DNA of 64,000 bases from an uncultured Eubacteriales bacterium (lineage in GTDB: Bacteria > Bacillota > Clostridia > Christensenellales > Aristaeellaceae). Position numbers and translations under genes: made by a program. The stretch lies in assembly GCA_900548145.1 (NCBI GenBank), contig URJB01000002.1, positions 41,588 to 105,587 on the forward strand. The letters run 5' to 3'. The notes under the pieces are model-generated. The model was not told where the DNA came from and ran no database searches. It saw only the letters and a program-made list of their open reading frames with translations. This document shows positions 1-9,091 of this stretch, one piece after another (position 1 is the first letter of the stretch; every line of letters begins with the position of its first letter).

Positions 1-438
1 GCGGCCCACGTAGCGCTTGGCGATGGAGACCACCAGCCGCAGGTTGGACTCGGTCAGCTTTTTCTTCGCTTCCTCGTCGCCCTCTTCCATGCGCTTGGCG
101 ATCTCGATCTCTTCCTCTGCGGACAGCAGGGGAACCTTGCCGATCTCCTTCAGGTACATGCGGACAGGGTCGTCCACGCTGATGCCTTCGGGCACGCTCA
201 GGTCGATGTTTTCCGGCTCGATCAGCTCCTCCGGGGGAACGGGGTCAAATTCGTTCACCACGTCCACGCCCAGGCTTTCCAGCACTTCATAGACCTTGTT
301 GATCTGGTCGGCGTCGATCTCCAGCTCCATGAGCTGGTTCGCTACTTCTTCCTTGGTAATGGAGCCCTTGGTCTTGGCTTCCTCGTACAGTTCGTTGAGC
401 TTTACTTTGACCGCTTCCCGCGATGGATTTTCACTCAA
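1..438 (-). CDS. rpoD: RNA polymerase primary sigma factor, N-terminal part (cut by window edge)
   Basis: Housekeeping sigma-70 factor that directs RNA polymerase to -35/-10 promoters. Only the first 146 codons are in the window; the reading frame runs open off the left edge. The visible part has an acidic N-terminal region 1.1, then the region 1.2 signature VDDPVRMYLKEIGKVPLLS, and ends inside the region 2 start NLRLVVSIAKRYVGR. I chose the TTG start at 438 because AAGGAG lies 8 nt upstream and no ATG/GTG fits better. It begins 35 nt after the dnaG stop with no terminator between, so dgt, dnaG and rpoD probably form the classic macromolecular-synthesis operon of Bacillota. The identity is very secure. 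Confidence 0.97.
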   Translation of the reverse strand, partial: MSENPSREAVKVKLNELYEEAKTKGSITKEEVANQLMELEIDADQINKVYEVLESLGVDVVNEFDPVPPEELIEPENIDLSVPEGISVDDPVRMYLKEIGKVPLLSAEEEIEIAKRMEEGDEEAKKKLTESNLRLVVSIAKRYVGR

Positions 439-473
439 CCGTCTCACTCCTTCTATGTACACAGGGGGATCGT

Positions 474-2210
474 TTACTTCAGTTCCGTCAGCTGCTGCGC
501 CAGCTGAAAGGCGCGCTGCGTCGCCGCAGCCCTTTGTTCCTCGGGCAGGGTGGACAGGCTTTTCTGCAGCTTGTCCATTTCCTTCTCCAGCCGTTCCCGG
601 CGGAGCTTTTTCAGGCAGTCCTGCGCCATGTGCATCAGCCCTTCGTCTTCCAGATCGGTGTTGATGCTGAGAATGTCGCCGATGACCGCCCGGCCTTCGT
701 CATCCGGCTGGCGCTCCATCAGCGCCGCCGGGCTTTCGCCGCCCAGCAGGGCCTCGCAGAGGCTTCGGTAGGCGGGGTCGTCAAAGTCGTCCGGGGAAAC
801 GCTGCCTTCCGGTAGTCGGCCTGTGGAAAGCACCGCCAGCAGCGTCCGGGCTGCCCAGTCCACCTGAGAGACCTCTTTGGCCTTTTGGCGGAAGCTCTCC
901 CGCTTGGGCACGTCCACCTTTTCAGGGGCGGCAGGCCGAACGCCGATCTGTTCCAGCAGCACTTCCCGGTCAAAGCCGGTCTCCATGGCCAGCCGCCGGA
1001 CATAGTTTTCCAGCTCCACGGGCTCCCTGACCTTGCGGAGGAACCCTGCGCAGGCTTTGGCGTACTCGGTGCGGCCTTCCTCGGCGGACATATCGTGCTT
1101 CTCTTTTTCCCGAAGCATACGGTAGTACACGCCGGAGATGGGCTTCAGGGCCTCGAAAGCTTCCAGCCCTTCCTGACGGATGAACTCGTCCGGGTCCAGC
1201 CCGCCGGGAAAATCCAGCACCTTCACCGGAACGCCCGCCTCCTCGAGAATATCCAGCCCTCGGAGAATGGCGTGCTGCCCGGCGCTGTCGCCGTCGTAGG
1301 AGAGCCAGACTTCCGGCGCGTAGCGGGACAGGAGCTTGGCCTGTTCCGGCGTCAGCGCCGTGCCCAGCGTGGCGGCTACACCTTCCACGCCGAACTGGCT
1401 CAGGGAGACCACGTCCATGTAGCCCTCCACCAGGATCACCCGCTTGAGCCCTCGCGCCTTGCGCAGCAGATTGGCTGCGAAAACGTTGTATCGCTTATTG
1501 AAGGCGGGGGTATCGGAGGTGTTGAGGTACTTGGGCTGCACGTCGCCGATGGCGCGCCCGCCGAAGCCGAGCACGTTGCCGTAGGCATCAATGATGGGGA
1601 ACATGGCCCGGTTGCGGAACATGTCGAAGACCCGGCCGTCCCTTTCCAGCATCAGCCCGGCGGAGATCAGTTCCTCTTTGGTAAAGCCCTCGCTCATCAG
1701 CGTACTGCCGATGTTGGGCCGCGCCGGGGCCGCACCGATGCCGAAGCGGCGGATCACCGCGTCGGACAGGCCCCGTTTTTTTACATAGGCTAGAATGTCC
1801 GCACCGTCCTCCTGCCATAAATGCTGATGATACAATCTTGCGGCTGCCTTGTTGGCCAGATAGATGCGCTCCTTGAGCGAACGGCGTTTTTCGTAGGCAG
1901 GGTCATTTTGCAGTTCCGGCAGGGGCATGTGCAGCTGGTTGGCGAGAAACTCGACCGCCTCCGGAAAGGTGAGACGCTCGATGTCCATCACAAACTGGAT
2001 AACGCTTCCGCCCGCCTTGCAGCCAAAGCAGTGATAGACCTGCTTTTGCCCGTCCACGTAGAACGAAGGGGACTTTTCGTTGTGAAACGGGCACAGACCA
2101 ACATATCTATGCCCGTTCTTCTTCAACTGCACGTAGGAGCCGATCACACTGACGATGTCAGCCCGCTGCCGCAGTTCTTCCAGCCATTCCTGTGGGTATC
2201 TTCCCGCCAT
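474..2210 (-). CDS. dnaG: DNA primase DnaG
   Basis: Primase that makes RNA primers at the replication fork in partnership with the DnaB helicase. The N-terminal CHC2 zinc finger is visible (LCPFHNEKSPSF with CFGCKAGG, residues ~38-65), followed by the primase core and a TOPRIM domain (VILVEGYMDVVSL and LSYDGDSAG, residues ~250-310). A poorly conserved C-terminal helicase-binding region follows. The length of 578 aa is normal. The start is ATG 2210; a GTG at 2222 would add MTNS but has a poorly placed ribosome binding site. It sits between dgt upstream and rpoD downstream, the usual order in Clostridia, presumably co-transcribed with them. Confidence 0.97.
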   Translation of the reverse strand: MAGRYPQEWLEELRQRADIVSVIGSYVQLKKNGHRYVGLCPFHNEKSPSFYVDGQKQVYHCFGCKAGGSVIQFVMDIERLTFPEAVEFLANQLHMPLPELQNDPAYEKRRSLKERIYLANKAAARLYHQHLWQEDGADILAYVKKRGLSDAVIRRFGIGAAPARPNIGSTLMSEGFTKEELISAGLMLERDGRVFDMFRNRAMFPIIDAYGNVLGFGGRAIGDVQPKYLNTSDTPAFNKRYNVFAANLLRKARGLKRVILVEGYMDVVSLSQFGVEGVAATLGTALTPEQAKLLSRYAPEVWLSYDGDSAGQHAILRGLDILEEAGVPVKVLDFPGGLDPDEFIRQEGLEAFEALKPISGVYYRMLREKEKHDMSAEEGRTEYAKACAGFLRKVREPVELENYVRRLAMETGFDREVLLEQIGVRPAAPEKVDVPKRESFRQKAKEVSQVDWAARTLLAVLSTGRLPEGSVSPDDFDDPAYRSLCEALLGGESPAALMERQPDDEGRAVIGDILSINTDLEDEGLMHMAQDCLKKLRRERLEKEMDKLQKSLSTLPEEQRAAATQRAFQLAQQLTELK

Positions 2211-2340
2211 GCTATTCGTCACCCACTCTCAAATGATTCTCCACGGCGGCGCGTTTTCCTGCCGCGGATTCCACAATTTCCGACATTTCTTCGGCTTGCG
2301 CCCCTTTCCGGCAGGAAAAAATCCGTGTTTTTCCCTGCGG

Positions 2341-3345
2341 TCAATAACGGTTGAAGGCCTTCGGAATGAAAATGCTCTGATAAAGGCAGATGGCGTAGCG
2401 GTCGGTCATGCCGGCGATGAAGTCGCACACGGCCCGCTCCGCCCCTTCCAGATAAAGGATCTCCAGATATTCGCCGGGCAGCTGCTCAGGGTGGGCCACA
2501 TAGTGGTCGAACAGGCCGTTGACCACATGGTCGCAGCGCTGCTCCTCCTGCTTGCGCCATTCGTCCAGATAGACGTTCTCAAACAGAAATTCCCGCAGCC
2601 GGTCGCTGGCTTCCCGCACCTCGTCGGACATGACCACCCGGTTCTGACCTTCGCTGTTGCGCACTACGTCGGCGATCATGGTGTTGATCCGCTCGCCATG
2701 GGTCTTGCCCAGCACCTCCACGCAGGGCCGAGGCAGCTCGTATTCCTTCAGAATGCCGCCGCGGATAGCGTCGTCGATGTCGTGGCTGATGTAGGCGATG
2801 CGGTCAGCCCGGCGCACGCACCAGCCCTCCAGCGTGGAAGGCTCCTGCGGCCCGGAGTGACATAGAATGCCGTCCCGCGTCTCCTGACAGAGGTTCAGCC
2901 CGGCCCCTTCCCGCTCCAGCCGCTCCACCATGCGCAGGCTTTGCTCGTTGTGGCGGAAGCCGCCGGGCATCCGCTTGTTCAGCGTGTTTTCGCCGATGTG
3001 CCCGAAGGGCGTATGCCCCAGATCGTGCCCCAGAGCGATGGCTTCTGTCAGGTCTTCGTTCAGCTGCAGGCAGCGGGCCAGCGTCCGGGCCACCTGCGCC
3101 ACTTCCAGCGTGTGGGTCAGCCGGGTGCGGTAGTGGTCGCCCACAGGGGAGAGAAAGACCTGCGTTTTATATTTCAGCCGCCGGAAGCTCTTGCAATGAA
3201 TGATCCGATCCCGATCCCGCTGAAAATCCGTCCGCATGTCGTCGGGAGAGATGGGGGCGGCCCGCCCGGCCGTATTCGCCGCGCATTTGGCATAAGGAGA
3301 AAGCCTTGTTCGTTCTTCCTGTTCCAGCCGCTGCCGTACCGTCAT
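2341..3345 (-). CDS. dgt: dGTP triphosphohydrolase-like HD protein
   Basis: HD-domain phosphohydrolase of the deoxyguanosinetriphosphate triphosphohydrolase-like family, which cleaves dNTPs to the nucleoside and triphosphate. The metal-binding HD motif is complete: THTLEVAQVARTLA supplies the first His and ALGHDLGHTPFGHIGE the HD pair (residues ~80-120). SFRRLKYKTQVFLSPVGDH is a family hallmark near the N terminus. At 334 aa it is the short Gram-positive type. The start at 3345 has GGGAGG upstream. It is followed by dnaG after about 130 nt, consistent with a shared operon. The true substrate could be another dNTP; only the family is certain. Confidence 0.9.
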   Translation of the reverse strand: MTVRQRLEQEERTRLSPYAKCAANTAGRAAPISPDDMRTDFQRDRDRIIHCKSFRRLKYKTQVFLSPVGDHYRTRLTHTLEVAQVARTLARCLQLNEDLTEAIALGHDLGHTPFGHIGENTLNKRMPGGFRHNEQSLRMVERLEREGAGLNLCQETRDGILCHSGPQEPSTLEGWCVRRADRIAYISHDIDDAIRGGILKEYELPRPCVEVLGKTHGERINTMIADVVRNSEGQNRVVMSDEVREASDRLREFLFENVYLDEWRKQEEQRCDHVVNGLFDHYVAHPEQLPGEYLEILYLEGAERAVCDFIAGMTDRYAICLYQSIFIPKAFNRY

Positions 3346-3455
3346 AACCGACCCTCCCGTCTATCGTGTGGAAAAAAGTTGATTCCTATACTAAATATAC
3401 GAGAAACACAGCCAAGTTCCTGCCTGTGGCGAAAGGGGAACAGGAAAAAAGCCTC

Positions 3456-3485
3456 TTTACCCCCGGATTGGAAGTGTGATATACT
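3456..3485 (+). promoter_or_regulatory. Probable promoter of the sortase gene
   Basis: TTTACC and TATACT separated by 18 bp, ending 35 nt before the sortase ATG at 3521. Confidence 0.55.
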
Positions 3486-3520
3486 ATTTGTAAATTTCTG
3501 TACGAAAGGGGAAAAGCCGA

Positions 3521-4582
3521 ATGAAAAAAGAGCCGAAACAGACGAAGCCGTCCAATCGAATCGGCTATTTTCCCGAAAACGCGCCGATCTGGAAGGGGCC
3601 TCCTGCGCCTCAAAAGCAAAAGCCCCCGAAAAAGAATCTGCTTCGTCCTGTATTGACAGCTGCCTGCGCCGTGGTATTTGTGGTGTGCGCCGTTTCACTG
3701 ATCCGTTATTTTGTCGATATCGGCCGGGCCAGAAGCGCCAGCGACGAACTGCGCCGCACCTATGCCGCCAGTCAGACGCTCCCGGAGGAGACTGCCGTCC
3801 CGGCACCAGCAAAAACCGCCGTGGAAACAGCGGTTCCTGAACCTGTCTCTACGCCGGAAGCACTTTCCACGCAGACCCGGCAGCCCGCCGAGACCGCCGC
3901 CGACTTTGCTTCCCAATGGGCAGCCGGCTATGCGAACAACCCCCAGCTGCGCATTTCCGAAAGCTTCCAGAAGCTGCGCCAGCAGAACCGGGACGTGGTG
4001 GGCTGGCTTTCCATCGCGGAGGTGCTGGACGAGCCGGTGCTGCAGCGGGACAATTCCTTTTATCTGACCCACGACGCTTCCGGCCAGAAGAACGCCACGG
4101 GCGCGCTGTTTCTGGACGAGGGCTGCAACCTGCGCATCCCAACGCCCCATCTGGTGATCCACGGCCACAATATGAAGGAAGGAGCCATGTTTGGCTCCCT
4201 GAAAAAATACAAGCTCAAGGACGCGGCCTTTTATAAGGAACACGCCGTTTTCACCTTCAATACGCTTTACGAGGAAGCCCAGTACGTCATCTACGCCGTG
4301 GCGGAGGTCAGCATCAATCCAAGCGACGCGGACTACCTGCCCTTCTGGGCTTATGAAAATTTTACCACCCAAAGCCAATGGAACGCCTACGTGGGTAAGA
4401 TTCGGGAACTCAGCCGCTACCGAACGCAGGTGGACGTGCAGCCCGGCGACCGCCTGCTAACGCTGGCCACCTGCTCCGGCGCGGACAACAACCGCCGCCT
4501 GCTGGTCGCCGCCCGGAAGGTTCGGGACGGGGAAAGCACCCTGACGCTGAAACAGTCCGTTTACAGCACGACTGTGAAATAA
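3521..4582 (+). CDS. srtB: Class B sortase
   Basis: Membrane-anchored transpeptidase that cuts a sorting signal and links surface proteins to the cell wall or into pili. A basic N-terminal tail (~45 residues) precedes one transmembrane helix (VLTAACAVVFVVCAVSLIRYF) and a low-complexity linker. The catalytic domain then shows VVGWLSI, the His in LVIHGHNM, the Cys in LTLATCSG, and an Arg in NNRRLLVAARK, a complete His-Cys-Arg triad. The order and spacing fit class B better than class C/D. The gene is alone between its own promoter and a strong terminator. No sortase substrate is visible in this window, so the target is unknown. Confidence 0.92.
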   Translation: MKKEPKQTKPSNRIGYFPENAPIWKGPPAPQKQKPPKKNLLRPVLTAACAVVFVVCAVSLIRYFVDIGRARSASDELRRTYAASQTLPEETAVPAPAKTAVETAVPEPVSTPEALSTQTRQPAETAADFASQWAAGYANNPQLRISESFQKLRQQNRDVVGWLSIAEVLDEPVLQRDNSFYLTHDASGQKNATGALFLDEGCNLRIPTPHLVIHGHNMKEGAMFGSLKKYKLKDAAFYKEHAVFTFNTLYEEAQYVIYAVAEVSINPSDADYLPFWAYENFTTQSQWNAYVGKIRELSRYRTQVDVQPGDRLLTLATCSGADNNRRLLVAARKVRDGESTLTLKQSVYSTTVK

Positions 4583-4605
4583 AAGTAAAAAATAAAGCCG
4601 CATAA

Positions 4606-4643
4606 AACCCCCGCTCTCTGCTTTCCTGCAAAGAGCGGGGGTT
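4606..4643. terminator. Bidirectional rho-independent terminator
   Basis: A 12-bp perfect stem (AACCCCCGCTCT with AGAGCGGGGGTT) with a 14-nt loop sits between the convergent srtB and engB genes and can serve both. Confidence 0.9.
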
Positions 4644-4644
4644 G

Positions 4645-5289
4645 TTATTCTTCCGTTTCATCCAGTTCCGTTTCTTCTTCGAGTTCTTCCGTTTCCGGCT
4701 CCTCGGGCTTCTGCAGAAGGCCGCCCAGCATTCCCAGCAGTTCACTGCGGCCCTGGCCGTCCTCGCTGGAATAGCACAGAATCTCCCATGGCTGCACCAG
4801 CAGTGCCCGGCAGATAGGGGCAATCTGCTTCATCCGCGCGCCGCGACTGATCTTGTCCGCCTTGGTGGCGATAACGGTGAAGGGAATGCCCATCTGCCGG
4901 AAGTACTGATTCATGGCGATATCGTCCTGCGTAGGCTCGTGGCGGATGTCCACCAGATGCAGCACGTGGCGCAGATAGGTGCTCTGCTGGAAGTAGTCGT
5001 CCATCATCGCGCCCCAGCGCATTTTCTCCTTCTTGTCCACCTTGGCAAAGCCATAGCCGGGCAGGTCGACCAGATGAAAATTGCCGTTAATGAGAAAAAC
5101 GTTGATCAGCCGGGTCTTGCCCGGGGTGGCGCTGGTCTTGCACAGCTTGCGCCGGTTGCACAGCGAATTGATCAGCGAGCTTTTGCCCACGTTGCTCTTG
5201 CCCACCACCGCCAGCTGGGGCAGGGTAATAGGCGGCTTTTCGCTGTATTGATCCAGACTGGTGACAAATTCGGCGGTTTTGATCTCCAT
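4645..5289 (-). CDS. engB: Ribosome biogenesis GTPase EngB/YsxC
   Basis: Essential TRAFAC-class GTPase (also called YihA/YsxC) needed for late assembly of the large ribosomal subunit. All G motifs are present: G1 GKSNVGKSSLIN, the switch region, G3 DLPGYG, and G4 TKAD. The last ~20 residues are almost all Glu/Asp/Thr, an acidic tail longer than usual for the family. The ATG at 5289 has AAGGAAAA upstream. It follows lon by 30 nt with no terminator, and lon-engB is a conserved pair in Bacillota, so the two are very likely co-transcribed. Confidence 0.96.
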   Translation of the reverse strand: MEIKTAEFVTSLDQYSEKPPITLPQLAVVGKSNVGKSSLINSLCNRRKLCKTSATPGKTRLINVFLINGNFHLVDLPGYGFAKVDKKEKMRWGAMMDDYFQQSTYLRHVLHLVDIRHEPTQDDIAMNQYFRQMGIPFTVIATKADKISRGARMKQIAPICRALLVQPWEILCYSSEDGQGRSELLGMLGGLLQKPEEPETEELEEETELDETEE

Positions 5290-5319
5290 TTTTGTTTTCC
5301 TTTATCAATCGTGGGGTTT

Positions 5320-7722
5320 TCAGCCCTGCTGCATCATGGTGGGCTGACGGGATTCGCTGGGGGCTACGCGGGGCAGCGACTCCGCCGGAACGGCGGGCAG
5401 GGGAGCGGTCAGCGCCCGTTCCAATACCTGCGTCACATCCCGCACCGGGGTAATGTGGACTTGCTCTTTCACCACCGGCGCAACTTCCTCCAAGTCCTTC
5501 ACGTTTTCTTCGGGAATCAGCACCTCGGTAATGCCCGCCCGGTAGGCGGCCATCAGCTTTTCCTTCAGCCCGCCGATGGGCAGCACCTTGCCCCGCAGGG
5601 TGATTTCGCCGGTCATGGCGATATCCTGCCGCACGGGAATGCCCGTCAGCACGCTGACCAGCGCGGTGGTCAGCGTCACGCCGGCGGACGGCCCGTCCTT
5701 GGGCACCGCGCCCTCCGGCACGTGAATATGAAGGTCGTGCTTCTTAAAGTAGTCCGCCTCCAGCCCCCAGGGCTCGCTGTGGGCCCGCGCCCAGCTCAGC
5801 GCCGCTTTGGCGCTTTCCTGCATCACGTCGCCCAGCTTGCCGGTCAGCTGCAAAGCGCCGGCCCCGGGCATGGCAAGGCATTCCACCGTCAGCATTTCGC
5901 CGCCGACGGACGTGTAGGCCAGTCCGTTGACCATGCCCACGGAGGCGGTCTTTTCCGGCTGCTCCCGGGAATAGCGGGGCGCGCCCAGATATTGGCGCAG
6001 CTTCTGGGGCGTTACGGCGACGATTTCAGCACCTTCGTCCAGCATTTCCACCACGGCCTTGCGGACCACCTTCGCCAGCACACGCTCCAGCTCGCGAACG
6101 CCGGCTTCCCGGGTGTAGCCCTCGATGACGGCCTTGAGCAGCTTGTCGTTCATGCGGACGCTGCCCGCTTTTAGGCCATGCTGTTTGATCTGCTTGGGCA
6201 GCAGATGTTTTCGGGCAATGCGCAGCTTTTCTTCTTCCGTGTAGCTGGACACTTCGATGATCTCCAAACGGTCCAGCAGCGGCCCGGGGATGGTGTCCAT
6301 GGAGTTGGCGGTGGTGATGAACATGACCTTGCTCAGGTCGAAGGGCAGCTCCATGTAGTGGTCGCGGAAAGCGAAATTCTGCTCCGCGTCCAGCACTTCC
6401 AGCAGCGCGGAGGCGGGGTCGCCCCGGAAATCGCTGCTCATTTTGTCGATCTCGTCAAACAGGAACACCGGGTTCATGGTGCCCGCCTGCTTGATGCCGG
6501 AGATGATCCGACCGGGGATCGCGCCCACGTAGGTGCGCCGGTGGCCGCGAATCTCGGCCTCGTCCCGCACGCCGCCCAGAGACATCTGCACAAATTCGCG
6601 CCCCACGGCCTTCGCCACCGCCCGGACGATGGAGGTTTTACCCACGCCGGGAGGGCCGACGAAGCACAGGATCGGGCCCTTCATGTCCTGCTTCATGCGC
6701 AGCACGGCCAGATACTCGATGATGCGCTCCTTCACCTTTTCCAGTCCGTAGTGATCCTGATCCAGAATGCGCCGGGCCCGCTTCAGATCCAGATTGTCCG
6801 TGGTGGTCTTGCCCCAGGGCAGGTCGAGGATCCACTCCACGTAGGTGCGGCTGATGCCGATCTCCGGCGTGCCGGGAGCCATGTGGGACAGGCGTTCCAG
6901 CTCTTTTTCAGCCTTTTGCCGGGCTTCATCGTTCAGGGGCGTTTTTTCCAGCTTCTCGCGAAGCTCCTCCACATCGGTGCCGTCCTTGTCGCCCAGTTCG
7001 GTCTGAATGGCCTTGATCTGCTCCCGCAGGTAATAATCCTTCTGGTTGCGCTCGATCTGCTTCTTGATGCGGGCCTGCACCTGCTTTTCCACGTCAGCCA
7101 GCTCCGTCTCCTGCAGCAGGATGCCGCAGAGTGTCTCCAGCCGGTCACGGGCCTTGAGCTGCTCCAGAATGGCCTGACGGTCTTCCAGACGGGTCAGCAC
7201 GTTGGCGGCGATCACGTCCGCCAGCTGGTCGGGCTGCTCCACTTCCAGCACCGAGTTCAGCGTCTCCTGGGACACCCGCATACTGGTCTGGCAGTATTGT
7301 TCAAAGTACTCCTGCGTGGTTCGCACCAGCGCCTTCATTTCAGGGCTTTCCTTCAGGCTGGTGTCCACCGAGGGGCGGACGTCCGCCATCATGCAGGGTT
7401 CTTCCTCGGACACCTCCAGCAGAACGGCCCGCTGCAGACCTTCCACCAGCACCCGGATGCTGTCGCCCGGCAGGTTCAGCGCCTGCTTAACCACAGCAAT
7501 GGTGCCTACCCGGCAAAGATCGTCCCGGGTGGGGTCGTCATTCTCCGCATCCTTCTGGGCCACCAGAAAAATTTTCTGGTCGCCGGTCATCGCTTTTTCC
7601 AGCGCGGCTACGCTCTTGGGTCTGCCTACGTCAAAATGCAACACCATATGGGGGAATACCATCATTCCCCGAAGGGGCAGCACCGGCATACAGACGGTTC
7701 TCGCCCTGCGCGTCGTTTCCAT
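5320..7722 (-). CDS. lon: ATP-dependent Lon protease
   Basis: Homo-oligomeric cytoplasmic AAA+ serine protease that degrades misfolded and regulatory proteins. The N-terminal substrate-binding domain starts at PVLPLRGMMVFPHMVLHF. The AAA+ domain has Walker A GPPGVGKT and Walker B VFLFDEIDK. The C-terminal protease domain carries the Ser-Lys dyad (Ser in PKDGPSAGVT, Lys in GLKEKLMAAYRAG). The open frame extends to 7773, but I place the start at ATG 7722 because GGAGG lies 8 nt upstream; this gives 800 aa, a normal Lon length. A short Pro/Ala-rich tail ends the protein. It is first gene of a lon-engB unit driven by the promoter at 7810-7838. Confidence 0.97.
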   Translation of the reverse strand: METTRRARTVCMPVLPLRGMMVFPHMVLHFDVGRPKSVAALEKAMTGDQKIFLVAQKDAENDDPTRDDLCRVGTIAVVKQALNLPGDSIRVLVEGLQRAVLLEVSEEEPCMMADVRPSVDTSLKESPEMKALVRTTQEYFEQYCQTSMRVSQETLNSVLEVEQPDQLADVIAANVLTRLEDRQAILEQLKARDRLETLCGILLQETELADVEKQVQARIKKQIERNQKDYYLREQIKAIQTELGDKDGTDVEELREKLEKTPLNDEARQKAEKELERLSHMAPGTPEIGISRTYVEWILDLPWGKTTTDNLDLKRARRILDQDHYGLEKVKERIIEYLAVLRMKQDMKGPILCFVGPPGVGKTSIVRAVAKAVGREFVQMSLGGVRDEAEIRGHRRTYVGAIPGRIISGIKQAGTMNPVFLFDEIDKMSSDFRGDPASALLEVLDAEQNFAFRDHYMELPFDLSKVMFITTANSMDTIPGPLLDRLEIIEVSSYTEEEKLRIARKHLLPKQIKQHGLKAGSVRMNDKLLKAVIEGYTREAGVRELERVLAKVVRKAVVEMLDEGAEIVAVTPQKLRQYLGAPRYSREQPEKTASVGMVNGLAYTSVGGEMLTVECLAMPGAGALQLTGKLGDVMQESAKAALSWARAHSEPWGLEADYFKKHDLHIHVPEGAVPKDGPSAGVTLTTALVSVLTGIPVRQDIAMTGEITLRGKVLPIGGLKEKLMAAYRAGITEVLIPEENVKDLEEVAPVVKEQVHITPVRDVTQVLERALTAPLPAVPAESLPRVAPSESRQPTMMQQG

Positions 7723-7809
7723 ATACCAAGCCTCCATCCGCCTGCGCCCAGCGCAGGCGTGTGTTTCAAGCAAAAATCGCTCGCGGCGGTTTCAGGCCGC
7801 CGTCCCATG

Positions 7810-7838
7810 ATTATACCGGCACATTCCTTGAAATGCAA
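7810..7838 (-). promoter_or_regulatory. Promoter of lon-engB
   Basis: On the minus strand TTGCAT and a perfect TATAAT are separated by 17 bp, about 90 nt before the lon start. I see no CtsR or HrcA box. Confidence 0.75.
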
Positions 7839-7867
7839 GGGATATATATGGAACCCCGATTTCATCA

Positions 7868-7896
7868 TTGCATTTTTGGGAGGATTCTGGTATATT
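7868..7896 (+). promoter_or_regulatory. Promoter of the Ntn-hydrolase/symporter operon
   Basis: TTGCAT and TATATT with 17 bp spacing, 72 nt upstream of the ATG at 7969, divergent from the lon promoter. Confidence 0.65.
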
Positions 7897-7968
7897 TCAA
7901 TCATTCAACGAAATGATCCGTCTATCCGATGTATGTCCTGCCATGAAAAAGAAGGAGGAACAAAATTG

Positions 7969-9057
7969 ATGAAGAAAAAATGCCTTGCGCTGATGCTGGC
8001 CGCCCTGATGCTCCTGAGCACTGCCCCGGCCATGGCCGAGAGCGCAAACCCGGCCGCGTGGCTGAAAACCGACGAACAGCGCGCCTCTGTGGCCACCCTG
8101 ACCGATGTGAACGACGGTAAGCTCTATACCATGGATTATACCGCCGATTACCAGCTGGACGCGCTGCTGGAAGCCAATGTGACCGACGTGGAGGGCATGG
8201 TGCGCTTTTTGCAGAAGACCCTGCTGGCCGGGGGAACCGCCTCGGTGGGCGCGGTGGACGCGGGATGCAGCGCCTTTACCGCGCAGAGCGAGGAGGGAAA
8301 GTTTCTCTACGGCCGCAATTTCGATTATAAAATGGATATGACCGCTGTTCTCGTCCGCACCGCGCCGGAAAACGGCTATCGTTCCATCGGTCTTGCCAAC
8401 GTAGGCTGGATCGGCTACACCGCCGGTACCCTGAACGGCGGAACCACCGATCTATCCATGGCGGCGTTCTTCCCGTACCTGCTGATGGACGGCATGAACG
8501 AGAAGGGCCTTTCCATGAGCGTTTTGAAGCTCCGGGGCGACCCCACGCTGCAGGACACGGGCAAGAATAAAATTTCCACCACCGTGGCCCTGCGGCTGGT
8601 GCTGGACCGGGCTGCCACCGTGGACGAAGCACTGGAGCTGCTGGACGAGTACGATATGCAGTCCTCCATGCCGGAGGCCAATTTCCACTTCCTGCTGGCG
8701 GACGCCTACGGCAAAGCCGTGGTGCTGGAATACCTGCCCAACGGCCAGCGGATGGTGTACGATCAGAATTACGTGACCAACTTCTACCTGACGGAAAACG
8801 TGCCCTACGCGCCGGTGCGCGGCAAGGATCGCTACGACCTGATCGAGCAGACCCTCGCCTTCAAAAAAGGCGTGATGAGCGAAGCCGAGGTCATGGCCCT
8901 GCTGGCCGTCATCGGTCAGCCCGAGACCGAGGAAGCCACCAGCATGACCCAGTGGTCGGTGGTGTACAATCTGACCGACCTCACGGGCCGGGTCGCCGTG
9001 GTGCGGGAGTATGACAATGTGTTCCGCTTCTCGCTGGACGGCATGATCCAGCCGTAA
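7969..9057 (+). CDS. Exported choloylglycine hydrolase-like (linear amide C-N hydrolase) Ntn enzyme
   Basis: Member of the Ntn-hydrolase group that includes bile salt hydrolase and penicillin V acylase, hydrolysing linear amide bonds. A signal peptide (MKKKCLALMLAALMLLSTAPAMAE, cleavage after AMA) implies export. The expected nucleophile is the Cys in DAGCSAFTAQ (residue ~88), followed by the family sequence GKFLYGRNFDYKMD. Unlike intracellular bile salt hydrolases, the Cys lies ~88 residues in, so the mature form would need internal processing or the family variant that keeps a propeptide. Start ATG 7969 has AAGGAGG 10 nt upstream. It is 34 nt ahead of a symporter gene. The substrate is unknown; bile acid deconjugation is possible but not shown. 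Confidence 0.8.
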   Translation: MKKKCLALMLAALMLLSTAPAMAESANPAAWLKTDEQRASVATLTDVNDGKLYTMDYTADYQLDALLEANVTDVEGMVRFLQKTLLAGGTASVGAVDAGCSAFTAQSEEGKFLYGRNFDYKMDMTAVLVRTAPENGYRSIGLANVGWIGYTAGTLNGGTTDLSMAAFFPYLLMDGMNEKGLSMSVLKLRGDPTLQDTGKNKISTTVALRLVLDRAATVDEALELLDEYDMQSSMPEANFHFLLADAYGKAVVLEYLPNGQRMVYDQNYVTNFYLTENVPYAPVRGKDRYDLIEQTLAFKKGVMSEAEVMALLAVIGQPETEEATSMTQWSVVYNLTDLTGRVAVVREYDNVFRFSLDGMIQP

Positions 9058-9091
9058 CCCCCTATTTTCAACGCAAAGGAGTCCCTTCACG

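Noticed and set aside
4642..9057. Long open frames antisense to engB and lon on the plus strand (4642-6174, and a frame from 6178 that runs into the Ntn hydrolase)
   Set aside because: They are His/Gln/Leu-rich shadows of well-supported genes in GC-rich DNA, without ribosome binding sites; the real hydrolase starts at 7969.
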